A stretch of DNA of 64,000 nt from Deinococcus peraridilitoris DSM 19664. Its GTDB lineage: Bacteria; Deinococcota; Deinococci; Deinococcales; Deinococcaceae. Where the stretch lies: assembly GCF_000317835.1 (NCBI RefSeq), contig NC_019789.1, positions 62,001 through 126,000 of the forward strand, in the 5' to 3' direction. Shown one piece after another: positions 18,409 to 26,885 of this stretch (positions are counted from its first letter, which is position 1; every line of letters starts with the position of its first letter). Below the pieces are notes generated by a model. That model was given only the letters and a program-made list of their open reading frames with translations. It had not been told where the DNA came from and searched no databases. Made by a program: the position numbers and the translations under genes.

Positions 18409-19635
18409 TTATTTGAGCAGGTTGTTGACGTTCGGAGCGATCTTGGAAAGTGCGGCTGCGGCGGTGCTTTCCCCGTTCCAGACGGTATCCAGGGCGGGAC
18501 CGATCAGGGTGTTGTTGATCTGCACGTACTTCGCGAAGTTCGGGTAGACGCCGCTGCGGTCACTTTCCATCAGGAAGATGTCCTTGAAGGGGGCATTGAA
18601 CGCAGTGCGTACCTGCGCGTTTCGGTTCATGGCCGGAACCGCGCCGCCGGCTTTGGCAAAGATTGCCTGTCCTTCGGCGCCCGCCAGGTACTTGAGGAAC
18701 GTCCAGGCTTCCGCTTTGTTTTTGCTGTTCGCGTTCATCGCGAAACCTGCACCACCCACCGTGTTGGCTTTCTGGCCGCTCGGTCCGGACGGAAGCGGAG
18801 CGACCGCCCATTTAAACGGCGCGTTCTTGAAGGTGGTGAGACGCGCGGCGTTGGTCATGACCATCGCGGCCTGCCCGCTGGAGAAGAGCTGGGTGCTGTC
18901 GCCGATCTGAGCCATTTCCTGAAAGGCGGGAGCGACTTTGTCCTTGTTGATCAGGTCCGCGATGAACTGGATCGCCTGCGCACCTTTTGCGTCGTTAAGC
19001 ATGAACTTGGTGGGTCTCAGCGGGTCGTCGAAGACTTTGCCACCGTTCTGGTAGACGAAGGTGGGCCACTTGTTGTTTTCCAGTACCAGACCGTAGCGGG
19101 TCACGCGACTTCCACTGCGCTCGGTGAGTTTGATGGCAGCGGCTCGCAGGTCGTTCCAGCGCCAGTTGGCGTTCGGGTAAGCGACCTTGGCCGCATCAAA
19201 GGCGTCCTTGTTGTAGTACAGCACCATGGTGTCGTTATCGCGGGGGATGGAGTAGAGCTTCCCTTGGAGCTGGTGGGTTCTCAGGAACTCCGGGTTGAAT
19301 TCCTGAATCGGGAATTTGTCCCGGGCGATGTACGCGTCGAGCGGTTCGAGTTGCCCGCGGCTGGCGTAGGTGGGAACGTTGGTGATGAACATCACGTCCG
19401 GGCCGGCTTTCGCGGCAAGTTGAGCGTCAAGCTTGGTCCAGTACCCCGACCAGGGCGCGTGCTGCACCTGAATTTCGATGTCCGGGTTGGCGGCCATGAA
19501 GTTCCTGGCGATCTCCTGGAATGGCGGAAGTTCCGCCGGGTCACCCCAGTACGAAAACACCAGGGTCGTCTTTGCAAGGGCGGGCGTGGCGAGGGCGAGC
19601 GAGGCGGTCAGAACGGTGAACCAGAATCTACGCAT
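18409..19635 (-). CDS. Extracellular sugar-binding protein of ABC transporter
   Basis: A 408-residue solute-binding protein of the MalE-like class, with a signal peptide (MRRFWFTVLTASLALATPALA) and conserved stretches such as FNPEFLRTHQLQGKLYSIPRD and WTFLKYLAGAEGQ. The ATG at 19635 is preferred over 19653 because AGGAGG lies directly upstream of it. It is the first gene of the leftward operon binding protein, amidohydrolase, permease, permease, just downstream of the ROK repressor. Confidence 0.93.
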   Translation of the reverse strand: MRRFWFTVLTASLALATPALAKTTLVFSYWGDPAELPPFQEIARNFMAANPDIEIQVQHAPWSGYWTKLDAQLAAKAGPDVMFITNVPTYASRGQLEPLDAYIARDKFPIQEFNPEFLRTHQLQGKLYSIPRDNDTMVLYYNKDAFDAAKVAYPNANWRWNDLRAAAIKLTERSGSRVTRYGLVLENNKWPTFVYQNGGKVFDDPLRPTKFMLNDAKGAQAIQFIADLINKDKVAPAFQEMAQIGDSTQLFSSGQAAMVMTNAARLTTFKNAPFKWAVAPLPSGPSGQKANTVGGAGFAMNANSKNKAEAWTFLKYLAGAEGQAIFAKAGGAVPAMNRNAQVRTAFNAPFKDIFLMESDRSGVYPNFAKYVQINNTLIGPALDTVWNGESTAAAALSKIAPNVNNLLK

Positions 19636-19671
19636 AAGCTTCCTCCTGTACAACGGGTAACCAAGTGTGGG

Positions 19672-20754
19672 TCAGGCGCTCACGGGACGCTGATCGCGCG
19701 TACCAAGCGCGTGCAGCAGGTCTTGTACGTCGTGTTTCGCGGCCATACGCAGCGCACCGAGGCTGACTGCCCGCTCGGCATCGGCGGCGACGGTGAGGTC
19801 CGGCACGAAGGGAAGAGTGGCTTCCAGCTGGCGACGTAAGGCGGGAAGGTGAGCGAAGAGCCTCCCGCCGACTCGCCCGCCAATCACGATGCGCGCCGGG
19901 TCGAGCGTCACGCTCAGCACCTGAAGTGCCAGGGTGAGGCCCTCGAAGAAAGGTTGTGCTGCAGGCCGTTGAAGAATCACGGGTTCACTGGGTAGCAGTT
20001 GCTCGGTGAGTTGTTCCGTGTGCAAGCCCAGCAGGCGGGCCAGCCCGCGTTCGGACAGCAAATCTTCCAGCGTGGTGCCCACGCCGGTGGGCAGGTAGCC
20101 CAATTCGCCAGCGCGTCCCCGGTGGCCGGACAGTAACGTTTTCCCGTGCGTGACGCCGACCCCAAAACCACTCCCGATGGCGACGTAAACCAGCAGTTCA
20201 TCATGCCGGGCTTCACTCACCGCAGCGAGGTTGACGTCGTTGTAGAGCAAGGTTGCTTCTCCCAGCTCGTCTCGCAATTCCTGGAGAACTCCTGGGGTTT
20301 CCAACTCCGGAAGATTCGGTGCATAGCGCACCCTGCCAGCTTCGACGACGCCCGGCAGGCCGAGAGCGACGGTGTGCACCCCTGAAGTGGCGTGACGTGC
20401 TGCCAGGTCATCCAAAGCCGCACGAATATGACGGCCCAGTTGGCCTGAAGCCCAGGGGTAGTCGCGTACATCGATCGTGACACCTCGAAGATCGCCGAGC
20501 GCCACCTGAACACGTCCGGCGTCTACTTCGACCCCGGCAATCAAGCGATGACGGGCGTTCAAGGTGATCAGCATGGGTGGCCGACCGACGGTGCTGTGCC
20601 CCTGACCAATTTCTGCAAGCACTCCACGGCTGATCAGTTGTTCGATCACGGCCGAGGTGGTGGGTTTCGACAGCAGGAGCTTGCGGGCGAGTTCCGCGCG
20701 TGAGGCCGGGCCGCAGGTCAACAGGTGACTCAGGATTTGCTGCGCGGTATTCAA
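19672..20754 (-). CDS. ROK-family transcriptional repressor
   Basis: A 360-residue NagC/XylR-type protein: N-terminal winged helix (about residues 8-65, SRAELARKLLLSKPTTSAVIEQLISRG), then a ROK sugar-binding domain. The usual zinc motif CxCGxxGCxE is missing and the sugar-binding ExGH reads GELG. It probably represses the transporter operon downstream and the divergent genes from 20969. A palindromic site at 20808-20825 is the likely operator. Ligand unknown. Confidence 0.88.
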   Translation of the reverse strand: MNTAQQILSHLLTCGPASRAELARKLLLSKPTTSAVIEQLISRGVLAEIGQGHSTVGRPPMLITLNARHRLIAGVEVDAGRVQVALGDLRGVTIDVRDYPWASGQLGRHIRAALDDLAARHATSGVHTVALGLPGVVEAGRVRYAPNLPELETPGVLQELRDELGEATLLYNDVNLAAVSEARHDELLVYVAIGSGFGVGVTHGKTLLSGHRGRAGELGYLPTGVGTTLEDLLSERGLARLLGLHTEQLTEQLLPSEPVILQRPAAQPFFEGLTLALQVLSVTLDPARIVIGGRVGGRLFAHLPALRRQLEATLPFVPDLTVAADAERAVSLGALRMAAKHDVQDLLHALGTRDQRPVSA

Positions 20755-20807
20755 AAGCGACCCCTTTACGGGAAAGCGTGACGCGGATCAGATCATCCAG
20801 GCATTAG

Positions 20808-20825
20808 TTAGTTGAATTGACCTAA
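20808..20825. promoter_or_regulatory. Putative ROK repressor operator
   Basis: TTAGTTGAATTGACCTAA is an imperfect palindrome (TTAGnTnAATTnAnCTAA) in the divergent region between the ROK repressor and the ROK kinase-like gene. The outer TTAG/CTAA arms are like those of xylose-type ROK repressor sites. It is well placed to control both directions. Confidence 0.5.
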
Positions 20826-20968
20826 AGCGTAGTTGCTTTACCCACACACGTCAAGGGCTCCTCCTGCCTCAGGCCACGCAGAAGACCGTCTGACGAGTGG
20901 AGATCTTGCTGGAAAACTGCTTATAGTTAGGGCAGCACACCGAATTGCCAACCGAGGAGCGTGACTCA

Positions 20969-21853
20969 ATGACGCCAAGCACCGGCCAGCCCACGTCCGA
21001 TACCCAAGCGGTCCTGGCCATGGACGTCGGAGGAACGCATCTGCGTTTCGCCTTGGGTGACCTGACCGGCCAGCTTACCTCGAGGCACCGCGAATCCATT
21101 GACCAGCACAACCCAGTCAGGCAAATCCTCCGGACGGTACAGCACGCTGAACGGAACCTCGGCCAATCCTTGCAGCACGTCGTCATCGGTGTCGCAGGCG
21201 TCGTTCAAGGAGACCAGCTCTACGACGCGCCGAACCTCACGGCCTTGCAAACCAGCGGCGCACTCGGTCAGCTGCGCAACGCCCTACCCTGCCCCGTTAC
21301 CTTCATCAACGACGCGAACCTTGCTGCATTAGGTGAAAATCTGCCGGACCTGGCCTTCATCGCACTCGGCACCGGTCTCGGCTGTGGTTTTGTTCGTGGC
21401 GGGAAGATTATGAGCGGATCCCGCGGTCGGGCCGGAGAACTGGGGTTACTGCCTTACGCGTCAGAAGTCGGATCAACCCTCGAGGAGGTTTTGTCCGGAC
21501 CGGGAATTGAGAGACTTTATGCCCTGTATGGGGGCAGCGGGGACGCACACCTGGCGCTCGCCGACCCTGGTGAAGCCGCATTACGCACGCGGGAAGTGAT
21601 CACCGATGCTCTCAGTTTCTTGTTGAGCACCATCGCGTTGAGTTTCGATCCGGAGCATCTGATCTTCGGAGGAGGAGTTGGTCTGCGGTGCGGACCTTTG
21701 CTGCACTCCGCGTGGGCCGACGCCTGCGTACGCGGAATAGAAATGCCCATCCCACGACTGACCCAACTCGGTGATGATGCCGCGTTGCGTGGAGGACTAC
21801 ACCTGGCGTCACGGCTCGCTCAAGCGAACAAGGACACCCATGACCATCAATGA
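20969..21853 (+). CDS. ROK-family protein, possible sugar kinase
   Basis: A protein of about 294 residues without a helix-turn-helix, carrying the ATP-binding loop AMDVGGTHLRFALGD and the catalytic-type segment FINDANLAALGE. As in the neighbouring repressor, the zinc cysteines and the ExGH histidine are absent (GELG), so catalytic ability is uncertain. The ATG at 20969 is preferred because GAGGAG precedes it. It overlaps the next gene by 14 bases. A sugar-kinase role fits the cluster, but a non-catalytic sensor is possible. Confidence 0.78.
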   Translation: MTPSTGQPTSDTQAVLAMDVGGTHLRFALGDLTGQLTSRHRESIDQHNPVRQILRTVQHAERNLGQSLQHVVIGVAGVVQGDQLYDAPNLTALQTSGALGQLRNALPCPVTFINDANLAALGENLPDLAFIALGTGLGCGFVRGGKIMSGSRGRAGELGLLPYASEVGSTLEEVLSGPGIERLYALYGGSGDAHLALADPGEAALRTREVITDALSFLLSTIALSFDPEHLIFGGGVGLRCGPLLHSAWADACVRGIEMPIPRLTQLGDDAALRGGLHLASRLAQANKDTHDHQ

Positions 21854-23132
21854 AATCGAGCAAGCGTATGACGCCGCACTGGAGGTCCTGAAAGCCTGCG
21901 CTTCACCCCTTGGGTTGAAAGCCAGCGCGTTGAATCAAGGGTATCCGCACGTATGGGCCCGCGACGCCCCCATTACCGCGCTGGGCGCACTCATTACCGG
22001 AGACGAGGCGCTGCTGCTGGCCTGTCGGGCCAGCCTGATCACCCTCGGCGATCACCAAAGCGATCTCGGCATGCTTCCCCTCAACGTCGATACCCGCACA
22101 GGAAACGTGACCACGGAGAACGCCGGAGCCATCGACGCAAACATGTGGTTCGTGCTGGGTCATTATGCCTGTCACCGCCGCACGAATGACACCGCCTTTC
22201 TCCGGGCAGCGTGGCCACGAATTCAAGCGGCTCTCTTGTGGCTGCGTTATCAGGACATGAATGACTGCGGTCTGCTCGAAGCGCCCGAAGCCGCGGACTG
22301 GGCGGACTTGTACGCCACGCGCTACAACACCCTCTACGCCAACGCACTCTACGTCGGGACGCTCGAAGCGGCCGGGTACCTCAGCGCCGCCCTCGGTGAG
22401 GACGGCGCAGCACACCGGGTGCGAGCAAACGATGTGCGCCGCAAAATCAACCTGTTGCTGTGGCTCGATCGCCCGTGGGATGGACAGCGTTTTGGCGCCC
22501 AGCTTGAAACCCTCCGGGCACTCCGGCTGGAATGGTTCTTGCTGCATCAGCAGACCGCTACACTCACCGAAAAACCGTACTTCCTGTCGTGGGCAGGATT
22601 CCGGGAGTTCGGTGATACGTTCGACGGCTTTGGCAACATGCTCGCAATTCTCTTTGGCGTTGCCAGTGAGACGCAAACACGCAGCATCCTCGACTACGCC
22701 CACGCAGCGGGCACAAACGACCCGGCGCCGCTGAAAGCCTTCTACCCGCCGATCTACCCGGGTGAGCGTGACTGGCGTGACTACTACCGCAGCCGGAATC
22801 TCAACCTGCCTGATCAGTACCACAACGGCGGCATCTGGCCGTTTCTTGGCGGCTTCTATGTCCTGGCGTTAGAGCGCGCCGGCAACCATGACAACGCGCA
22901 GAGCATGCTGCACTCGCTGGCCAGGGCCAATAAACTGGGTCGCACTCAACCCTGGGAATTCAACGAATGGCTGCATGGACGGAGCGGACGCCCCATGGGT
23001 CACCCGCTGCAAGCCTGGTCTGCTGGCATGTACGTGTGCGCTTACCACGCCGTTGTTCACGGTGAAACACCCCTCCTGCCACCCTGCCCGGCACGCACTG
23101 CGGATCCCTGGGCGGACCCGCCCTCCACCTGA
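21840..23132 (+). CDS. Six-hairpin glycosidase, glycogen-debranching/GH100-like
   Basis: A protein of 430 residues from the ATG at 21840, which overlaps the ROK gene. It has the alpha/alpha-barrel signatures GYPHVWARDAPITALGAL near the N-terminus, DQYHNGGIWPFLGGFY in the middle and EFNEWLHGRSGRPMGHPLQAWSAGMY near the end. These resemble amylo-alpha-1,6-glucosidase, GH100 invertase and related inverting enzymes. No signal peptide is seen, so it acts in the cytoplasm on an imported oligosaccharide. Precise specificity cannot be assigned. Confidence 0.72.
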   Translation: MTINEIEQAYDAALEVLKACASPLGLKASALNQGYPHVWARDAPITALGALITGDEALLLACRASLITLGDHQSDLGMLPLNVDTRTGNVTTENAGAIDANMWFVLGHYACHRRTNDTAFLRAAWPRIQAALLWLRYQDMNDCGLLEAPEAADWADLYATRYNTLYANALYVGTLEAAGYLSAALGEDGAAHRVRANDVRRKINLLLWLDRPWDGQRFGAQLETLRALRLEWFLLHQQTATLTEKPYFLSWAGFREFGDTFDGFGNMLAILFGVASETQTRSILDYAHAAGTNDPAPLKAFYPPIYPGERDWRDYYRSRNLNLPDQYHNGGIWPFLGGFYVLALERAGNHDNAQSMLHSLARANKLGRTQPWEFNEWLHGRSGRPMGHPLQAWSAGMYVCAYHAVVHGETPLLPPCPARTADPWADPPST

Positions 23133-23256
23133 GGTGAGCTGCACCCGTGAAACGCAAAACCGTAATTTCGTAGGATTCAACCGTCTCCTTGCGGAAATGA
23201 GTTTCAGCTTTCCAGCCCCGGCAGCTCCATTCCGATGTGCCACAAGGAAGACTCCG

Positions 23257-24387
23257 ATGAGCAACCTGGAAGTCAGCATGGTGCAGTTCGCTCAAGACCT
23301 CATTCGCATTCCTTCCCTGAGCGGTCGTGAAGACGAGATCGCCACGCGCGTCACACAGGAAATGGAACGCCTGAATTACGATGACGTGCGCGTGGACGAA
23401 GTCGGAAACGTCCTGGGGGTCATCCGCGGTCAGGAAAGCGGTCCCGGCTGGTTGCTGCTCTCGCACCTCGATCACGTCGACGTAGGAAACCATGAGGAAT
23501 GGCCCCACCCTCCTTACGGCGCAGTGATTGAGGAGGGCCGTCTATATGGCCGGGGCGCGGTGGACATCAAAGGTTCCCTCGCGGCGCAGGTGTATGGAGC
23601 GATCACCGTGAAACCGCGACGCAGCGTGCTCGTGGCAGCCATGGTGAAAGAAGAAATCGGAGGCATCGGTGCGGCGCACTTCACACGTCACCTCGACATG
23701 GACGTGGGCCTCTGCCTGGTCGGCGAACCCTCACAAAACAGCTTGATGATCGGCCATCGGGGTGTTGCGCGTTTTCCCGTGCGTTTCCGCGGAGTAGCTC
23801 ACCACGCTGGTTTTGCGCGTTCGCAGGATAATCCGCACTTCGCCCTTGCGGAATTCCTGGTGCGACTGCGGGATGCGGCCTTACCATCCCACCCGGTGCT
23901 GGGATCGTCCAGCATCGCACCTACCGTCATGAACGCCGACACAGCGAGTGGAAACCTCACTCCCAACGTCACGCGGATCATACTGGACTGGCGCACTTCC
24001 TCTGAAAGCGAGACGGAGATGCGCTGCATGATGGCGCGCCTCACAGAAGGTTTGCCTGCCGAGTACGCCGTGCCGCCTTTGTGGACCACGGGTCCAACAG
24101 GAATGCACCTGCCTGGTTTCTACACTGAGCCTGATCACATCGCCGTACAGCAGATACAGCGAACTCTGGAACAGGTACTGCACCATCCTGCGTCGCCGGG
24201 CCTGTGGTCCTTTTCCACTGATGGACGCTATACCCACGCGCAAGGCATCATGACGCTGGGACTTGGACCCGGAGATCCAGCGTTAGCGCACACGACTGCA
24301 GAATTCGTGGCGATCACCGAACTTCTCGATTACACGCGTGTACTGAGCAGCATGTTAAGCCAGACTCCCGCGTCTTTTGGCATGTGA
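23257..24387 (+). CDS. M20-family metallopeptidase / deacylase
   Basis: A protein of 376 residues related to ArgE/DapE. Metal ligands are visible in LLSHLDHVD, GRGAVDIKG and VKEEIGGIG, and the dimerisation lid domain follows. The ATG at 23257 is chosen because AAGGAAG precedes it and homology begins there; the frame is open far upstream. It could deacylate an N-acylated sugar or amino acid. Its place at the end of the glycosidase operon suggests a substrate that carries an amide. Confidence 0.85.
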   Translation: MSNLEVSMVQFAQDLIRIPSLSGREDEIATRVTQEMERLNYDDVRVDEVGNVLGVIRGQESGPGWLLLSHLDHVDVGNHEEWPHPPYGAVIEEGRLYGRGAVDIKGSLAAQVYGAITVKPRRSVLVAAMVKEEIGGIGAAHFTRHLDMDVGLCLVGEPSQNSLMIGHRGVARFPVRFRGVAHHAGFARSQDNPHFALAEFLVRLRDAALPSHPVLGSSSIAPTVMNADTASGNLTPNVTRIILDWRTSSESETEMRCMMARLTEGLPAEYAVPPLWTTGPTGMHLPGFYTEPDHIAVQQIQRTLEQVLHHPASPGLWSFSTDGRYTHAQGIMTLGLGPGDPALAHTTAEFVAITELLDYTRVLSSMLSQTPASFGM

Positions 24388-24412
24388 ACTTCGCCCCTGG
24401 AAGGAAAAGGGC

Positions 24413-24428
24413 AGAGCCTCCGAAGGCT
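24413..24428 (+). terminator. Short hairpin after the M20 gene
   Basis: GAGCCT CCGA AGGCTC forms a 6-pair stem 25 bases after the M20 stop. There is no strong T-run, so termination here is only possible. Confidence 0.3.
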
Positions 24429-24469
24429 CTTGAGGACATGCCAGTCGGAGGGTGGGCTTCGCCCGACCC

Positions 24470-25180
24470 GTTGGGCGGTCCAGCACCTGCTGCGCCGCAG
24501 GGCACCCTTCATTGATCCCAGCGGCGTAATCTGTGGAGCAGTCGCGGACCACCGTCTCGACTTCCGGATGCGTCCGCAGCCAGGTGGCGAGCGTTTCCGC
24601 CAAACGGTCAGGTAGCACGTCGATCGGCTGGTGCGTGTCGAGGTCGACGATGATCGTGTCGTAAATATGGCCGCGCCGAAAGGCGAAATCGTCGACGCCG
24701 ATGGTCTTCGCTGTTCCCGTTCCGACCTGGGTTTGACGTACCACGCGGAGCAAAGTCGTGGGACTGGCGGGCACGTGCAGGTCGTGAACGCGCCGGGAAC
24801 CACCTCGTGCGTTCAGCGTCGTTCCCAGTCGCCGTAGGCAGTCAGCACAGCGGGTGGTGCGCTGGGCGTAGGGTGTCGTGAGCGCCGGCAGTCGTTCGGC
24901 GAAGACACTGACACGAGCACTGGGCTGCACGGCACCGGAAACGCCGCACATCGAGCTTGATCAAGACACCGAAGCCGGCCCAGGAGACGTCGAGCAGTGT
25001 GCGGCAGTAATGGCTGTGCCGGTGCGTTGAGACTGTTCCACACTGTGGGCAAGGTGCCGAGCCTGAGGTACTCGCGGCCTGGAGATGGACCTGTTCAGCC
25101 CCGATTTCTACTTGTAGGTCACGAAATTTGAGGCCGCTGGGAAAGACGGCGTGGAGCAGGGCCAGCAGGAGCGCATCCAT
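24470..25180 (-). pseudogene. ISL3-family transposase, N-terminal fragment
   Basis: From ATG 25180 the frame reads the ISL3 zinc-binding motif (CPQCG then RHSHYCRTLLD), breaks near 24900, and continues in another frame as TIGVDDFAFRRGHIYDTIIVDL and RDCSTDYAAGINEG, the DDE core. Homology stops near 24480 where the family helix after the second Asp should continue, so the C-terminal 40 percent is absent. A C-terminal ISL3 piece lies at 52927-53268, but common origin cannot be shown. At 25181-25333 there is only a stretch reading DCPFCDLNALYDGAFVLENERM, faintly like the start of a HIT-family protein, ended by the IS630 insertion. Confidence 0.75.
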
Positions 25181-25333
25181 ATCTCAGCTTGTCTCCTCGC
25201 TGCACCGAGGTTGACGCAGAGCCGCAACAATGGGTTCACTCCACAGCCTGACTGTCCCTTTTGTGACTTGAACGCGTTGTACGACGGGGCCTTCGTGCTG
25301 GAGAACGAGAGGATGCATATTTCAGGGCTACTA

Positions 25334-26617
25334 GTGTTTTGTCCCAGTGATGACCGTGCTTCTCGCGCTGAGCGCGGCTTCAGGGGCAATGGAATGACCG
25401 GCCCAGAAGGAGCTTCTCCCACTGGCTAGGCTCGCGGGCCATGTCCAGCCACACTCATATTTCCCTGAAATCGCAAGACCGCCTCGACCTGAGTGACCTC
25501 ACCACCAAGGGCACTGCGAAAGCGCGAACGATCACGCGGGCTCAAATCTTGCTGCTGGCGGATCGTTCGCAAGGCGAACGCCGCACTCACAAGTCAATCG
25601 CGGAGGTGTTGGGATGCAGTACCAACCGCGTGAGCACCGTGGTGCGGCGCTATACTGAAGAAGGAATCCGGGGTGCCCTCTACGAGCGCCCTCGGCCGGG
25701 TGGTCCACCGAAGATCGACGGCGTTACCGAGGCGCACTTGATCGTGCTCGCGTGCAGCGATCCACCCGAGGGCCGTAAGCGCTGGACGGTGAGGTTGCTG
25801 GCCGACCAAATGGTGGAACTCGGGCACCTCGATTCGGTTGGGCGAATGACCGTGCAGCGTACCCTGAAGCACAACCAGATCAAACCCTGGCAGGTGAAGT
25901 CATGGTGTGTGCCTAAACCAAGCGCCAAGTTCGTGGAGAAGATGGAAGACGTGCTGGACGTGTACGCCCGACCTTACGATCCTCGCTTTCCCGTCGTGTG
26001 CCTGGACGAGGCGAGCAAAGAGTTGCGTGGTACGCCGAGGGTCGGACAGCCAGTCGCACCGGGTCAAGCAGCGCGCGAAGACTACGAGTACACCCGCAAT
26101 GGCACGGCCAATATTTTCCTGGCCGTCGAGCCTTTGGCGGGTAAGCGCAGCGTGCGCGTCAAGGATCGGCGGGCCAACATCGACTTTGCTCAGGAACTAC
26201 GGCGCCTGGTTGAGGTGGAGTACCGGCACGCCGAGAAGGTCGTCCTCGTGACGGACAATCTCAGCACGCACAGTGTGAACGCGCTGTACGAAGCCTTCAA
26301 ACCCGAAGTGGCCCGGCGCATCGCTCGTCGCGTGGAGTGGCACTACACGCCCGAACACGCTTCCTGGTTGAATATCGCCGAGATCGAACTTGCCGCGTTG
26401 GCGACGCAGTGCCTGAACCGACGGATTGCGAGTAAGGACGAGTTGGAGCGGCAGGTGACGGCCTGGCAGGACGCGCGCAACCGGCAGCGCCCAAAGGTCG
26501 TGTAGCACTTTCGCACCGAGAACGCCCGGATCAAGTTGCGACGACTCTATCCCACGTTCCATTGCCCCTGAAGCCGCGCTCAGCGCGAAAAGCACGGTCA
26601 TCACTGGGACAAAACAC
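25334..26617 (+). mobile_element. IS630-family insertion sequence
   Basis: Terminal inverted repeats of 61 bases (25334-25394 and 26557-26617) differ at one position and begin GTGTTTTGTCCCAG. The flanking TA dinucleotides (25332-25333 and 26618-26619) are the IS630/Tc1 target duplication, here within CTAG. Element length is 1284 bases with one transposase gene. The near-identical ends indicate a recent arrival. Confidence 0.92.
25441..26505 (+). CDS. IS630-family transposase with premature amber stop
   Basis: A 354-residue DDE transposase. An N-terminal paired helix-turn-helix region covers about residues 20-120, and the catalytic triad is visible in VCLDEASKE, VTDNLSTH and NIAEIE. The frame continues after TAG at 26503-26505 for 21 more sense codons (HFRTENARIKLRRLYP) to TGA at 26569. 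The related fragment at 57162-57358 has Trp in the matching place (VNWQF), so the stop most likely arose from TGG. Loss of this tail may inactivate the protein unless the stop is suppressed. Confidence 0.9.
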   Translation: MSSHTHISLKSQDRLDLSDLTTKGTAKARTITRAQILLLADRSQGERRTHKSIAEVLGCSTNRVSTVVRRYTEEGIRGALYERPRPGGPPKIDGVTEAHLIVLACSDPPEGRKRWTVRLLADQMVELGHLDSVGRMTVQRTLKHNQIKPWQVKSWCVPKPSAKFVEKMEDVLDVYARPYDPRFPVVCLDEASKELRGTPRVGQPVAPGQAAREDYEYTRNGTANIFLAVEPLAGKRSVRVKDRRANIDFAQELRRLVEVEYRHAEKVVLVTDNLSTHSVNALYEAFKPEVARRIARRVEWHYTPEHASWLNIAEIELAALATQCLNRRIASKDELERQVTAWQDARNRQRPKVV

Positions 26618-26619
26618 TA

Positions 26620-26885
26620 GCTGTAACACCGGTCGCCAATCAGTGTTTCTGCTTGTGCGTTGGCCTGCCGCGATCGCGGTGGCGAATACTGCCCAACCGC
26701 ATCAGGAGCTCGAGGGTCGTAGCTTCGTGACGCTCGAGGGAGGAAGCTGGGACGCCTTAACCGACCCGGGGCGCGTCGTCACCCTGCTCAGCCATGGCCG
26801 ATCCTCTCCATCACCCCTGCGGAAGCGTTCTCCGTCTCGCACGGAGCAACGAATCCCGCCACACTGGTGCTTCTGGTCAATGCGT
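26620..26885. other. Intergenic remnant between IS630 and M24-like gene
   Basis: Joining this region to the sequence left of the IS630 element does not restore a recognisable gene. A plus-strand frame reads QELEGRSFVTLEGGSWDALTDPGRVVTLL, which I cannot identify. Confidence 0.3.

Noticed and set aside
25200..25330. Possible HIT-family gene (CPFC followed by a VLENE segment)
   Set aside because: Only about 25 residues match and joining across the IS630 element does not restore the HIT core; noted in the ISL3 entry only.
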